Shown here in pieces: positions 1-9,103 of a stretch of 64,000 nt of DNA. The notes beneath the pieces were generated by a model, which worked only from the letters and a program-made list of their open reading frames with translations, was not told the DNA's origin and did no database searches. How positions within the stretch are numbered: the first letter of the stretch is position 1; every line of letters starts with the position of its first letter. Origin of the DNA: Leptospira sp. B5-022 (GTDB taxonomy: Bacteria > Spirochaetota > Leptospiria > Leptospirales > Leptospiraceae); assembly GCF_000347035.1 (NCBI RefSeq), contig NZ_ANIJ01000047.1:191501-255500 (forward strand). The letters run 5' to 3'. The translations under genes were made by a program, and so were the position numbers.

Positions 1-728
1 ACTTTCGTTCTCATAACGAGGATTCTTTTTTAACCGTAGATAGTTTGGTATGCGGCCAAACTCACGGAGAATCGGAAACAGTCCGAACATTAGACACGGA
101 AGAATCTTCCGGACTTTTTGCATTGGCGGATGGGCTCGGCGGACACGAGGCTGGAGAGATCGCAAGTCGAGTTGCATTAGAAAAACTTGCATGGATGGAA
201 AAAGCGATCCGTCCTATCGAAGAATTACCTTCCTCCGGCTGGAAAAACCTGATCCGAAAAATTAATAACGAAGTAAACGCCTACGGTGAATCCATTGGAA
301 AACCGAAGATGGGGACCACTCTAGTCGGTTGCCTTTTGGGAAGAAGAAAGTCCTGGATCTTCAACGTAGGAGACAGTCGCCTTTATCATTTTACGAAGAA
401 CGGACTTAGCAAGGTAACGGTAGATCATAATATCGGAGAAGAGTTGGGAACCAGTTACGGAAGAAATCTTTTAACTAGTTGTATCGGCGGCGGAACTAAA
501 AGTATAGAAGTGGATACATTCGACTATTCGGGAAAATTATCTCCGGGAGATTTTATATTGATCTGCACCGATGGTCTCACGGAAGTCCTGAATATAGACC
601 AGATAGAAAAGATCCTGAGAGAACACGAGGATCTTAGAGAAACCTGCAGGATACTGTCGGAAGAAGCCAACCTCAGACTGACCAGGGACAATCACACGAT
701 TGTGATCATCAAGATCGATTCAGTTTGA
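1..728 (+). CDS. PP2C-family Ser/Thr protein phosphatase (5' end outside window)
   Basis: Removes phosphate from phosphoserine/threonine on cytoplasmic proteins using two metal ions. The reading frame is open from base 3 and already reads RSHNEDSF, the N-terminal metal-binding motif of the family, before the first possible in-window start (TTG at 45), so the gene begins upstream. Further PP2C motifs follow in order: DGLGGHEAGE (first metal Asp), GTTLVG, VGDSRLYH, DFILICTDGLTE and the terminal RDNHT with the last metal-binding Asp. There is no membrane segment in the part seen, so it looks like a soluble Stp-type enzyme rather than SpoIIE/SiaA type. It converges on the SiaB-like gene at 840. 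Family assignment is firm; substrate unknown. Confidence 0.93.
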   Translation, partial: FRSHNEDSFLTVDSLVCGQTHGESETVRTLDTEESSGLFALADGLGGHEAGEIASRVALEKLAWMEKAIRPIEELPSSGWKNLIRKINNEVNAYGESIGKPKMGTTLVGCLLGRRKSWIFNVGDSRLYHFTKNGLSKVTVDHNIGEELGTSYGRNLLTSCIGGGTKSIEVDTFDYSGKLSPGDFILICTDGLTEVLNIDQIEKILREHEDLRETCRILSEEANLRLTRDNHTIVIIKIDSV

Positions 729-839
729 TTACATAAATTTAAAAGCTTATTCCAAGAAATCTAAGAAAAATTAAAATGTTTTTACGATACGCTCTTAGAT
801 TTATGTAATTCTATGTCGGTAATGGCGGCTTCTCAACTT

Positions 840-1379
840 TTAAAGATTGGAAGAATAGGCGCCTTCTAACAGAAATCGGGCGGTCAATCGGAAGAATAGG
901 TCCCCGTTGTCCGCCTCCTCGAATTGGTATACCAAGGGCATATCCGATTTTCTTGCGATCTCAAAAAATCCTAAACCTGCGCCCTTACTTTTTTCGGGTC
1001 TATCGGAACGGATCTGTTCGTTGTATCTTTGTTTGAGTTCTTCTTGAGAAAGTTTTTTAGTCTCTTCCAATTTACTTTTTAAGAACTCGGCCTGCTCTCG
1101 GGAGATCGCATTCCCACAATTGAGTTCCCAATTATGCGCCTTTCTTCTTAATACTAAGATCCCGATCCCGCTTTTTTCGTCCCTTTCTATGGAATAATGA
1201 GCAACGTTCTGGGCCATTTCCACGAACACGGTGAGGATACGATTCTTCTTCTTTTCCCCTTCTAACTTTTCCTTTAGAAGATCGTTTAAGGAAGAAATGG
1301 TGGTCTCCGAAAAAGGTCCCTTATAAAGGAGAGCGACTCCGGTCCTTTTAAGAACATTATATTGTTTTGATAATTGCAT
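840..1379 (-). CDS. SiaB-like (DUF6272) histidine-kinase-fold protein
   Basis: A 179-residue protein of the SiaB family, GHKL-fold ATP-binding proteins that in Pseudomonas act as Ser/Thr kinases in a partner-switch controlling diguanylate cyclase output. Visible signatures are an N-box like segment FVEMAQNVAHYS (about residues 52-63) and a G-box like segment KGAGLGFFEIARKS (about 131-145). The start ATG at 1379 has a good GAGGGG ribosome site that overlaps the stop codon of the ketoacyl synthase upstream (7 nt gap), so the two are translated together. The partner phosphatase/antagonist protein (SiaA, SiaC) is not next to it, although a PP2C gene lies convergently downstream. Function in Leptospira is inference. 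Confidence 0.75.
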   Translation of the reverse strand: MQLSKQYNVLKRTGVALLYKGPFSETTISSLNDLLKEKLEGEKKKNRILTVFVEMAQNVAHYSIERDEKSGIGILVLRRKAHNWELNCGNAISREQAEFLKSKLEETKKLSQEELKQRYNEQIRSDRPEKSKGAGLGFFEIARKSDMPLVYQFEEADNGDLFFRLTARFLLEGAYSSNL

Positions 1380-1386
1380 ATACCCC

Positions 1387-2673
1387 TCAAAATTCCGGCG
1401 CCGCCAAACTTACGAATGAAGATTGGCTTCCGATTGCAAACGCCATGGAAATCGCATATCTGATTTTCGCCTTTCTGGCTCCTTCTGCGATATGATCGTG
1501 ATCGCATTCGGGATCCGGATTTTCCAGGTTGATGGTTGGACAGAGTATCTGATTTTTCAACATAAGAGAAGTTGCAGCTACATTGATAATTCCCGCCGCT
1601 CCGAATGTATGACCGAATATAGGTTTAATTGAACCGACGGGAGCCCAATGAAATTTGGGCCGACCCTCATAGAGATGACCGATCGCTCGACTCTCCGCTA
1701 AATCGTTATTATGCGTGGCGGTTCCATGCCCGCAAAAATAATCGATATCTCCCAAACGAAGTCCGCTGATCTTCATGAGATGTCTAAGACCGGTTGTGGC
1801 CTTTTTACCGGTTAAGTCCATTCTCATCGCGTGGTCCGCTTCATTATAACTGTAAGTTCCTAAAACTTCCGAATAGATTTTGGCGCCTCTTTGTAAGGCT
1901 CTGTCCAATCTTTCCATGACAAGAACGACTGCACCTTCCCCCAATAAGAACCCGTCTCTGTTCTTATCATAAGGCCGTATCCCTTTTTTGGGATTATCCT
2001 TTTCCAAAGACATGACCCGACTCATTGGGTCGGAGTACATCATCATTAAAGGTTTGAGAAGAGGAAATTCGTGACCCCCAGCATACATTACTTCCGCTCT
2101 ACCTTTACGGATCGCCTGGTAACATAAACTGATCGCATGATGCCCGCCCACACAAGCTGCGGAAACCGTTGTCACGAAACCTTGGATATTCGCGTTAATT
2201 GCGGTTAAGTTCGTAGGATTGGAAGCCATGGAAGTAAGAACGGAATAACGATCGAACACGTTATCATCCTTTTCTTCCAAATATTTTCTCCAAGCAAAAT
2301 CCCACCAAGCCATAGAAGCTCTGGATGAAGAATCTATAAAACCGACTCTGCTTGGATGCAAGTCTCCTTTAGCTATACCTGCATCCTTATTGGCTTCTTC
2401 CATAGCTGCCATGAGTGCGAGAGTTTCCGTATTATAATTTTTGGAATATTTATCGCTCAAGTCCGGCAGATGTTTTTTCCAGTCGAAAGTATTCATTTCT
2501 CCTGCGACCTTGATCGGGAAATCTTCCGTAGGAAAACGAGTGATAAAATCCAGTTGGGATCTTCCCTCCGAAAGATTTGTCCAGAAGTCCTGCACCGAAA
2601 AAGTGTTCGGAAGAATGACTCCGATACCGGTGATGACTACTCGGGAGTTTTTTCCGTTTTTAGATTTATCCAT
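1387..2673 (-). CDS. beta-ketoacyl-ACP synthase (FabF-like)
   Basis: Condensing enzyme of the thiolase fold that extends acyl chains on acyl carrier protein. At 428 residues it is the usual FabF length. The catalytic triad is complete: Cys174 in VSAACVGGHH, His316 in CGHGTATH and His355 in GSIKPIFGHTFGAAG, with the N-terminal RVVITGIGV signature. Start ATG at 2673. It lies alone with the siaB-like gene and not in a fab cluster, which argues for a specialised paralogue (a lipid, polyene or other secondary acyl chain) rather than the main FabF; the acyl substrate cannot be told from sequence. No ACP or ketoreductase gene is adjacent. Confidence 0.88.
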   Translation of the reverse strand: MDKSKNGKNSRVVITGIGVILPNTFSVQDFWTNLSEGRSQLDFITRFPTEDFPIKVAGEMNTFDWKKHLPDLSDKYSKNYNTETLALMAAMEEANKDAGIAKGDLHPSRVGFIDSSSRASMAWWDFAWRKYLEEKDDNVFDRYSVLTSMASNPTNLTAINANIQGFVTTVSAACVGGHHAISLCYQAIRKGRAEVMYAGGHEFPLLKPLMMMYSDPMSRVMSLEKDNPKKGIRPYDKNRDGFLLGEGAVVLVMERLDRALQRGAKIYSEVLGTYSYNEADHAMRMDLTGKKATTGLRHLMKISGLRLGDIDYFCGHGTATHNNDLAESRAIGHLYEGRPKFHWAPVGSIKPIFGHTFGAAGIINVAATSLMLKNQILCPTINLENPDPECDHDHIAEGARKAKIRYAISMAFAIGSQSSFVSLAAPEF

Positions 2674-2939
2674 AGAATAGCGGGTTTAGAAATTACCTAG
2701 GTGGATTAGATTTGGAAATAAAAAAATCATTCCGAAACATATAGGACGCAAAAAAGGGAGAAAATTCCCATAAAACCGGAAATACACGGGCAAAATGGGT
2801 AGAAGTTCCGCTTGTTTGTGAAATTCCGTCCGAAATTCTCCCAAACCAGGATTAGGCTTTCGGCGAGCGGTTTTTGAAAAACGGTTTTCGGATCTGCCAG
2901 GGATCCTAATATTGATAAAAAATTTCCAGAGGTCATCGT

Positions 2940-3368
2940 ATGAAATATATAAAAAATATAATGTTATTATCGATTGCAGTTTTTGCTTTAGTGAATTGTT
3001 CCAAATCTCCCGAACAGAAAATTATGGAATTAGGACCTAGGTTCCAATTAGCATTTTGTTCTAAGGTAATCGAATGTGGAAAAGAAGAGATAGAAAAGAT
3101 CCCTCCTAAATACAGGAACACTCTTCCCGCATTTCTACAATCTCAAGAGGCTTGTGTTACTTTTTTTAAGGAAAATTTCGATCAGGCACGAGAACAAAGA
3201 AAAGCCAAAAGAGAAGAAGCCACTCCCGAAATGGCCCAAGAATTCGAGAACTGCGTATCGGCTTTAGAAAAATCCACTTGCGATATGTTCCAAAGAGAAA
3301 AATCAAAACAATTAGGTGTGCCTGGCTGCGAAGGACTTCGTAAGATCGCCCAACCGGAAATTCCTTAA
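2940..3368 (+). CDS. cysteine-rich lipoprotein, leptospiral family (TIGR04454-like)
   Basis: A 142-residue exported lipoprotein. The signal peptide runs [20 protein letters not shown] with the lipidated Cys at position 20, followed by six more cysteines (about residues 40, 46, 72, 104, 113 and 129) spaced as expected for disulphide pairs in a helical, charged body. This pattern matches the cysteine-rich lipoprotein family annotated only in Leptospira (TIGR04454); that assignment is from memory of the family and is less sure than the lipoprotein call. An AGAGG ribosome site precedes the ATG. The 265 bp upstream of it separate it from the divergent ketoacyl synthase and hold no gene. Function unknown. 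Confidence 0.75.
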   Translation: MKYIKNIMLLSIAVFALVNCSKSPEQKIMELGPRFQLAFCSKVIECGKEEIEKIPPKYRNTLPAFLQSQEACVTFFKENFDQAREQRKAKREEATPEMAQEFENCVSALEKSTCDMFQREKSKQLGVPGCEGLRKIAQPEIP

Positions 3369-4318
3369 TTAACGGCGACCTTTTCCTTTTCGGTAAAAGA
3401 CCAGTACACATAAAGTATAGTCGTCAAAATTCCAAGTGCGACCATTTGTCCTAGGTGAACGGTGGTTGCATATACCAATCCTTCCGAACTTTCCCTTCCT
3501 AATAAAACGAATCCCGATGTGATGGAAGCATGATACACTCCGGCTCCGGATGGTGCGGAAGGTACCATTACACCCACGGCACCGCAGAACATGATAAATA
3601 CGGTCTCTAAGGGGCTTAAATGGATCCCGACCAAGTATTGCAAAAGAGTATAATGGATCGCATAACCGAAAAGCCATGTGCCGGCTGTTAAGACTCCATA
3701 ACTGGAAACATTACGAAAAGTTAAAAAACTTCCGAGTTCAGCGACCTGTGGCGCTAATTTTTCCGAGAAAAATTCCTTCTTCCTGATTCTGGAAAATAAA
3801 AATTCTCCCAAGGAAATCAGTTGTTTATGGAATAAACGGACGATAACAAGCGCGGAAAATATTCCGAAGATTCCTAATAAAGGAAATAGGATCTTTGTTT
3901 CGGACCCATTCACTCCTAAAACAAAAAGGGCGCCAAGGCCAGCGCAAAATATGAAGGAGAAGTCCAACACCTTTTCTAAAAAAATACCGCTAACCAAACT
4001 TCCGTAACCGATATTTTCTCCTTTTTTGCAAAGATAGAGACGAAATATATCCCCACCTCTTGCAGGCAAAAATTGGTTGGCTCCGACTCCTATGTACGCG
4101 GAAAGAAGTGCAGTCTTAAACGGGACTTTTTTGTTTAAAAGTAAATACCATCTCCAGGAGAACAGAAGTAATCCCCAAAGAATGGCGACAAAGAACGGAA
4201 ATAAGTAGATTGGCTGCCATCTTTCTAAAATGGAAGCAAAACCGGAAAGATCCAGGTTCCAAAATAAAAAACCCAGAGATAAAGCGCTAATCCCGAACCC
4301 GACTAATAATTTTTTCAA
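3365..4318 (-). CDS. lysylphosphatidylglycerol synthase TM-like / UPF0104 flippase-like membrane protein
   Basis: A 317-residue polytopic inner-membrane protein with about eight hydrophobic segments, of the UPF0104 family (the flippase-like membrane half of MprF and its stand-alone relatives, often linked to lipid or glycan translocation). Typical elements are the early [19 protein letters not shown] segment (about residues 96-113) with the conserved polar PARGGD and the late [12 protein letters not shown]. The start is a TTG at 4318 with a GCGAGGA ribosome site. The stop overlaps the convergent lipoprotein gene by 4 nt. Lipid substrate unknown; lysyl transfer is not expected because the catalytic domain is absent. 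Confidence 0.8.
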   Translation of the reverse strand: MKKLLVGFGISALSLGFLFWNLDLSGFASILERWQPIYLFPFFVAILWGLLLFSWRWYLLLNKKVPFKTALLSAYIGVGANQFLPARGGDIFRLYLCKKGENIGYGSLVSGIFLEKVLDFSFIFCAGLGALFVLGVNGSETKILFPLLGIFGIFSALVIVRLFHKQLISLGEFLFSRIRKKEFFSEKLAPQVAELGSFLTFRNVSSYGVLTAGTWLFGYAIHYTLLQYLVGIHLSPLETVFIMFCGAVGVMVPSAPSGAGVYHASITSGFVLLGRESSEGLVYATTVHLGQMVALGILTTILYVYWSFTEKEKVAVN

Positions 4319-4337
4319 AATAGATCCTCGCTACAGA

Positions 4338-4685
4338 TCAACCTGGAGGCCATTTCATTTGTCTTCCACCCAGTATATGGAAATGAAGATGGAAAACCGT
4401 TTGACCGCCGAGTAAGCCCATATTGTTTACGATCCGGAAACCTTCCTTATTAAGCCCTAAGGATCTTGCGATCTCGGTGGCTCTAAATAAAATTTCTCCC
4501 AGAAGCGCTTTGTCTTCCGCTCCGGTTTTGTCGATGTCCACGATATGTTTTTTAGGAATGACCAGGATATGGACGGGTGCCTGAGGAGCAATATCATGAA
4601 AAGCTAATAAATTCTCGTCCTCAAAAACGATCTTAGCAGGGATCTCTTTGTTGATCAGTCTACAAAATATGCACGAATCTGTCAT
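4338..4685 (-). CDS. HIT-family nucleotide hydrolase
   Basis: A 115-residue histidine triad protein that hydrolyses nucleoside phosphoramidates and related adenylated compounds in the cytoplasm. The triad HLHFHILGG is at residues 99-107, with His101 as the expected nucleophile, and the N-terminus carries CIFC (Cys5/Cys8), the zinc-site cysteines of the HINT branch. Length is normal for HinT. Its ATG overlaps the end of the ROK kinase gene by 4 nt, so it is the last gene of a four-gene operon (permease, ATPase, ROK, HIT). Physiological substrate not known. Confidence 0.93.
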   Translation of the reverse strand: MTDSCIFCRLINKEIPAKIVFEDENLLAFHDIAPQAPVHILVIPKKHIVDIDKTGAEDKALLGEILFRATEIARSLGLNKEGFRIVNNMGLLGGQTVFHLHFHILGGRQMKWPPG

Positions 4686-5587
4686 GACCTATTATCCAAA
4701 CATAAACTTGCGGCTCCCAGAGCACCGGTGACCGATTTTCCCGGAAGAATCTTTACGTATTCTTTGAATATGGGAAATATGATTTCTTTCACCCTGTTTT
4801 CAAGTCGTTTTCCGAAAAAGGGATAGGACTTGGCTATCCCTCCGGATAATACGATATGTTCGGGATTGAACAAATGGATCAGATTACGCATGAGTTGCGC
4901 CAAACATTCTAATCCTTCTTCCAAGATCTCATTCGCTTCCTTATGATTTTTGGAAGCCAGGTCGAAAAGAGTTTCGATATCGGGAAGTTTGGATCCTGTT
5001 TTTTCTAAAAATCTGGAAGAGAATCCGCTCGCACTAAAATAAGCTTCCGCACATCCTCTTTGCCCGCACCCACAAAGCGCTCCACCCGGATGGATGGTAG
5101 TATGACCTACTTCCATGGAATTTCCAAGATATCCGTCGAACAATTTTCCTTCGAAGACCCATCCTCCGCCGAGCCCCGTTCCAAGGGTAAGAACGATTAG
5201 ATTCGGTGAAGCTTTACCTTCTCCGAACCAATACTCTCCGAGCGCCGCACAGTTTGCGTCATTATCGTAATATACCGGAATGTTGAACTTCTTCCTTAAA
5301 AAATCGACTAATGGAACATTTTTTAATAAGGGAAGATTAGCGGAAGAGATCAATATTCCGTTTTCTTTATCTATAGGCCCGGGACTCCCGAGTCCGATCC
5401 CTGTCACCGGATCTTTGGATTCGGAGATCAGTTCGGAGATCTGTTCTTCTAAAGTAGATAAAAATAGTTTAGAATCCGTTTCCGGTCCGGTCTTTCGATC
5501 GGAATGGGAAATTATTTTGCCCAATTCGTTGGTAAGGCATGCCTTGATACTTTGGGCGCCGATATCTACGCCTATGATGGAACTCAT
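4682..5587 (-). CDS. ROK-family sugar kinase (glucokinase-like)
   Basis: A 301-residue ATP-dependent sugar kinase of the ROK family, without the N-terminal DNA-binding domain of ROK repressors. The ATP-binding [10 protein letters not shown] is at the N-terminus, the catalytic Asp110 lies in YYDNDANCA, the glycine-rich GTGLGGG is at 136-142, and the zinc site is complete (His162 in EVGHT, then Cys172, Cys174 and Cys179 in CGCGQRGC). Glucose or an N-acetyl sugar is the likely substrate; sequence alone does not decide. Overlaps both neighbours by 4 nt. Confidence 0.9.
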   Translation of the reverse strand: MSSIIGVDIGAQSIKACLTNELGKIISHSDRKTGPETDSKLFLSTLEEQISELISESKDPVTGIGLGSPGPIDKENGILISSANLPLLKNVPLVDFLRKKFNIPVYYDNDANCAALGEYWFGEGKASPNLIVLTLGTGLGGGWVFEGKLFDGYLGNSMEVGHTTIHPGGALCGCGQRGCAEAYFSASGFSSRFLEKTGSKLPDIETLFDLASKNHKEANEILEEGLECLAQLMRNLIHLFNPEHIVLSGGIAKSYPFFGKRLENRVKEIIFPIFKEYVKILPGKSVTGALGAASLCLDNRS

Positions 5588-6249
5588 TTAACGACTCTGG
5601 TAAAACTTCCTTCTCTCATTTCGTAGATCGTTTTAGCGTCGAATGCCAGATTCATATCGTGGGTCACGAGTAGGATCGTGAGTCCTCTCGAATTAAAATC
5701 TGAGAGAAGTTTACGTACTAATTCGCTGTTTTCCGGATCCAAGTCGCCGGATGGTTCGTCCGCAAGAAGTATTTCAGGCTCATTGATAAGTGCTCTCGCT
5801 ATCGCCGTCATCTGGATCTGACCGCCGGAAAGACTACTTGGAAGTTGATTGCGTATCGTATGAAGATTCAAACTGGAGATCAGATACTCACATTTTTCTC
5901 TATATTCCTGTTCTTCGAATTTTCCTACGAGTAATGCAGGTAGAAGGATATTCTCTTCCACACTTAGATGAGAGACCAGTTCCGAAAATTGGAAGATCAA
6001 TCCTATGTTTTTCGCTCTGAATCGAGCAAGTTCCCCTTTGGTCATGGAGGAAAGTTTTAATGTATCAAAATAGATCTCTCCGGAACTACTGGTCAACATT
6101 CCTGTGATCATGGAAAGTAGTGTGGTCTTTCCGGAACCGGAAGGTCCTACGATCGCGACATAGTCGGATTGGTTGATATCGAAGGAGATCCCATTGACCG
6201 CCTTAGTGGAACCGTATTGCCTGGAGAGATTATTAATCCTAAGGATCAT
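5584..6249 (-). CDS. ABC transporter ATP-binding protein, LolD/MacB type
   Basis: A 221-residue ABC ATPase with Walker [10 protein letters not shown] (residues 35-43), signature LSGGQ (140-144), Walker B ILLADEP (160-166) and the H-loop His in VTHD. Sequence style ([18 protein letters not shown]) is that of the LolD/MacB/FtsE group, which power FtsX-type permeases. The immediately upstream gene encodes exactly such a permease and overlaps it by 4 nt, so together they form a small exporter or lipoprotein/peptide-handling complex at the inner membrane. Substrate unknown. Confidence 0.92.
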   Translation of the reverse strand: MILRINNLSRQYGSTKAVNGISFDINQSDYVAIVGPSGSGKTTLLSMITGMLTSSSGEIYFDTLKLSSMTKGELARFRAKNIGLIFQFSELVSHLSVEENILLPALLVGKFEEQEYREKCEYLISSLNLHTIRNQLPSSLSGGQIQMTAIARALINEPEILLADEPSGDLDPENSELVRKLLSDFNSRGLTILLVTHDMNLAFDAKTIYEMREGSFTRVVK

Positions 6250-6770
6250 TTTCCCCTCCGGATCGATCTGTATGGATCAACCAAGGTGTATAAATAGGCT
6301 ACAAGTGCGCTGACTCCGCCGATTAGAATGGCTTCCGAACCAAAACTTGTGATATAGTCCAAAGGAGAGATTAATTCGGACTTTCCGATAGGGATAAAAA
6401 CGCTTAAAATGAACGAAAGTAAGAACCCGATCCCATGAATGATCCAGAGTTCCACGGTTTGAAGGAGGATAACCCCTTGGCGGTTTCCCCCCACAGCCAT
6501 CATAATTCCGTTATCCCCGGAACGAGTCATCACCCGAACTATGCTCATAAAAATTAAAGCAAGGCCACAAAGAGATAAAACCAAGTACGGAGAATTCAGA
6601 AATAGATCGATACTAGAAACGTCCGTGGGTCTTTTTTCCGTACGAAGGGAGAAAATTCCGAACAAAAATCCGTAGGCAAAAAACGTCGAGAATACGACGT
6701 GCAAAAAGCTGGTGATCGAGTCCCGGAGGAAGAGGGAAAATGCAAACCTCAGGTAAGTGATTCTTCCCAT
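6246..6770 (-). CDS. short FtsX-like ABC permease
   Basis: A 174-residue membrane protein with about four membrane helices (roughly residues 17-40, 55-75, 100-125 and 143-165). The last three resemble the FtsX core, including the segment [22 protein letters not shown], written here only as the family-typical 'R-G-E-x-x-x-x-A-x-G' type loop at about 79-98. The large periplasmic MacB/FtsX domain is missing, so it is much shorter than the usual 300-400 residues; no frame-shifted upstream extension is apparent. First gene of the operon with the ATPase. The divergent TPR gene starts 70 bp away, so both promoters must lie in 6771-6840. Confidence 0.7.
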   Translation of the reverse strand: MGRITYLRFAFSLFLRDSITSFLHVVFSTFFAYGFLFGIFSLRTEKRPTDVSSIDLFLNSPYLVLSLCGLALIFMSIVRVMTRSGDNGIMMAVGGNRQGVILLQTVELWIIHGIGFLLSFILSVFIPIGKSELISPLDYITSFGSEAILIGGVSALVAYLYTLVDPYRSIRRGK

Positions 6771-6840
6771 CGGGAGCAGGATATTGAAAACGTTTGATTT
6801 TATCCAACATTTATTTAGTTAATAGCAGAAATTCCGAAAA

Positions 6841-8403
6841 ATGATCTTTGTAATTCTCGTAGCAGCTGGAATCATCCTGATCGTCGCGGCAGGTTCGTTT
6901 CTCATTCAGTCCAAAAAGGATTCGTTTGAGAAAGCTCTGGCTTTGGCGGCTATGGGAAATTACGTCGACTCTCGGATCCTCATCCGAGACATTCTTGATT
7001 CCAATCCATCTAACACCAGGGCCCATTTTATCATGGCGAAAATTTACGCCATGGAGGGCGATTATAATAACGAAGCGAAACATCTCGATAAGATCAAAAA
7101 GATCGGGAACTTCGATAAGGAAATTTCGGAGGTAGCGGTTTCCAATCGGATTGCTGATATATATTACCAACAAGATCTATTTGAAGAGGCCGTATTCCAT
7201 TATTCGGATACTCTTTCCGTAGACCCGGATAATTTAGAAGCTTGTATCCGGATCGGCTTTATGGCGATCGGCCAAAAAGAATTCGGGATCGCAGATAAAT
7301 TTCTTTCCAGGATCCCGGATGAGAAGATCAAAATGCCTGCCTTACTCTTAGCAAAGGGAGTGGTTGCAGGGATCTTACGAAAAGGAGATCCAAGGACGTA
7401 TTTCCAAAAAGCATACGAAGAGGATCCAACGTCTTCCGTAGGGGGATTTTTATACGCTATCTCTCTGTCCAGAGCGGGAGAACATGACGAGGCAATCCGT
7501 GTAGCAAACTCTGTAGTTGATGTTGTCACAGACGAGTATGTTCGTTACACATTATTCCAATTTATCATGTTGGAATTCATACTAAAAGAGAATTGGAACG
7601 AGGCATTAAAGCACGCCCGACTTTGTATGGAAATCGCAAGGAATAACGGATGGAAACAGGAGATGATAGACTCCGATTTCCATTTCTCCCTTGTGGCTGT
7701 TAAGATGGGGAGATTGGAAGACGCTAGCGAGTATCTGATCGAAGCGGAATCCGAAAGAGTGGACGACGATCGGATCATAGAGCTCGCAAATTATAAGTAC
7801 CAAGTAGAAACCAAAAGATTGGAACTTGGTAAGGTTTCCAAGAGCGGATTCAGTCCGGATCAAGAGCTTGGAAAATTATTCACGGAACTATTTCCGGTGG
7901 AACGTTATTATGAGATCTCGGGTTTAAAATCTTCCAAGTCCTTCCATATCAAAGGGATCATAGACGAAGAAGGAAATAAGATCGTAATCGACGTAAACAA
8001 GATCGGGATCAGCGCCATGGATCATTACAGATCCTTAAAGGGTGTGGATTTCAAAAATCTATGCGTAAAAGTTGTGCTCGCATTGAATTACACCGTGAGT
8101 CGGGAGATCCCAAACAAAGAAGGGGATGGGGTTAATTTCCAAGGCCTAAATAAAACGGATAAGGAAACGAGAGCTCTTTTTAAATTCAGGAAATGGAAGG
8201 ACGCTAAAATTTCGGATATATTCTTAAGGGATACTTTAGGCCAGGTAAAAGATCTCGGCCTGGACAAGGCCTTTGTTGTCGGTGATGCGGATTTTACGGA
8301 AGGTGCCCGTAGGTTTTTAGCCGATAATCCGTCCAGACTCTCCGTACTCTACGGAAAAGACTTAGAAGAACTTTTAAAAAAGGCGCTTAAATCCCAAGGT
8401 TAA
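6841..8403 (+). CDS. membrane-anchored TPR protein with C-terminal degenerate Mrr-like nuclease domain
   Basis: A 520-residue protein. Residues 3-22 form one N-terminal membrane helix; residues about 30-330 are helical TPR-like repeats (for example 100-135 and 200-225). The last 120 residues follow the layout of the Mrr restriction-endonuclease fold: [16 protein letters not shown] (404-419), EGDGVNFQ (427-434), ALFKFRKW (445-452), [20 protein letters not shown] (474-493) and [12 protein letters not shown] (501-512). In Mrr enzymes the third block reads QxK; here it is KxR (Lys448, Arg450), so the catalytic lysine appears lost. Stand-alone function is unknown; a scaffold or sensing role is inference. 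Start ATG at 6841 directly follows the divergent operon promoter region. Confidence 0.72.
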   Translation: MIFVILVAAGIILIVAAGSFLIQSKKDSFEKALALAAMGNYVDSRILIRDILDSNPSNTRAHFIMAKIYAMEGDYNNEAKHLDKIKKIGNFDKEISEVAVSNRIADIYYQQDLFEEAVFHYSDTLSVDPDNLEACIRIGFMAIGQKEFGIADKFLSRIPDEKIKMPALLLAKGVVAGILRKGDPRTYFQKAYEEDPTSSVGGFLYAISLSRAGEHDEAIRVANSVVDVVTDEYVRYTLFQFIMLEFILKENWNEALKHARLCMEIARNNGWKQEMIDSDFHFSLVAVKMGRLEDASEYLIEAESERVDDDRIIELANYKYQVETKRLELGKVSKSGFSPDQELGKLFTELFPVERYYEISGLKSSKSFHIKGIIDEEGNKIVIDVNKIGISAMDHYRSLKGVDFKNLCVKVVLALNYTVSREIPNKEGDGVNFQGLNKTDKETRALFKFRKWKDAKISDIFLRDTLGQVKDLGLDKAFVVGDADFTEGARRFLADNPSRLSVLYGKDLEELLKKALKSQG

Positions 8404-8435
8404 CGGAACCTTCGGTCTTATTACGGGTCTCAATA

Positions 8436-9029
8436 ATGTTCCATCCATCTTTCAACGGATCCGTTTTGTTCAGAGGACTATTACTTCTAATCTTATTACA
8501 AATTTCTTGCGCGACAGGAGGGGAATTTGCTCTTTCTGCTAAGCGAAGTCCGGAAATCCCTCCCAATATCGTCAAAGGAAAAGTTTTTTTAGCAGGACAT
8601 ACCGGAGAACATTCCAAGGATACGGAAGAGATCCTGAAATTGATAAAACGTCTTGTTTCAGGAACGATCGCAAGAGACTTGGATTTTTTACCGGAGATCG
8701 TATCGGGAAAAGAAGGGATCTTTCTGGACATAAAAGGGAATCGGACCAGAGAACAACTTATCCAAGAGCTTTCTACTCCAGATAATTATTTTCGCATATA
8801 CTTCTTCGATAGAGAACTATTAGAAAAACAGAAGAACTCGAAAGAAGTAAGAACAGTTAGGGATCTGTTACTTTCTTCCGAAGGAATAGAGGTCGATTTT
8901 TATTACGAGAGCAAGAGTGCTTGCGAGTTGAAACTCAAGTTTAAAGAGAACCAAAAATTAGAAAGAGAGCTCATCAATCCGTATTTTATAAAGCAGGACG
9001 GAAAATGGTATTTATTCCGGCTTTTTTAA
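8436..9029 (+). CDS. predicted lipoprotein, unknown function
   Basis: A 197-residue exported protein. The N-terminus holds a hydrophobic stretch (about residues 11-24) ending in LLQISC with Cys25 as the likely lipidation site, then an acidic/basic soluble body without recognised motifs. The C-terminal YFIKQDGKWYLFRLF resembles the final strand of NTF2-like lipoproteins in general layout only. It starts 33 bp after the TPR/Mrr gene on the same strand, so co-transcription is likely. I do not recognise the family. Confidence 0.65.
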   Translation: MFHPSFNGSVLFRGLLLLILLQISCATGGEFALSAKRSPEIPPNIVKGKVFLAGHTGEHSKDTEEILKLIKRLVSGTIARDLDFLPEIVSGKEGIFLDIKGNRTREQLIQELSTPDNYFRIYFFDRELLEKQKNSKEVRTVRDLLLSSEGIEVDFYYESKSACELKLKFKENQKLERELINPYFIKQDGKWYLFRLF

Positions 9030-9103
9030 AATGAAATCTTCTAAAAAGGCAAACGGACTTGCGGTACCAGGGCGTGATATTGAAATAGCCATAAGGAAAG
9101 AGG

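Noticed and set aside
7524..7546. TGTCACA in the TPR/Mrr gene as a second ECF41 promoter
   Set aside because: No CGTC at the 16-bp spacing and it lies inside a coding region.
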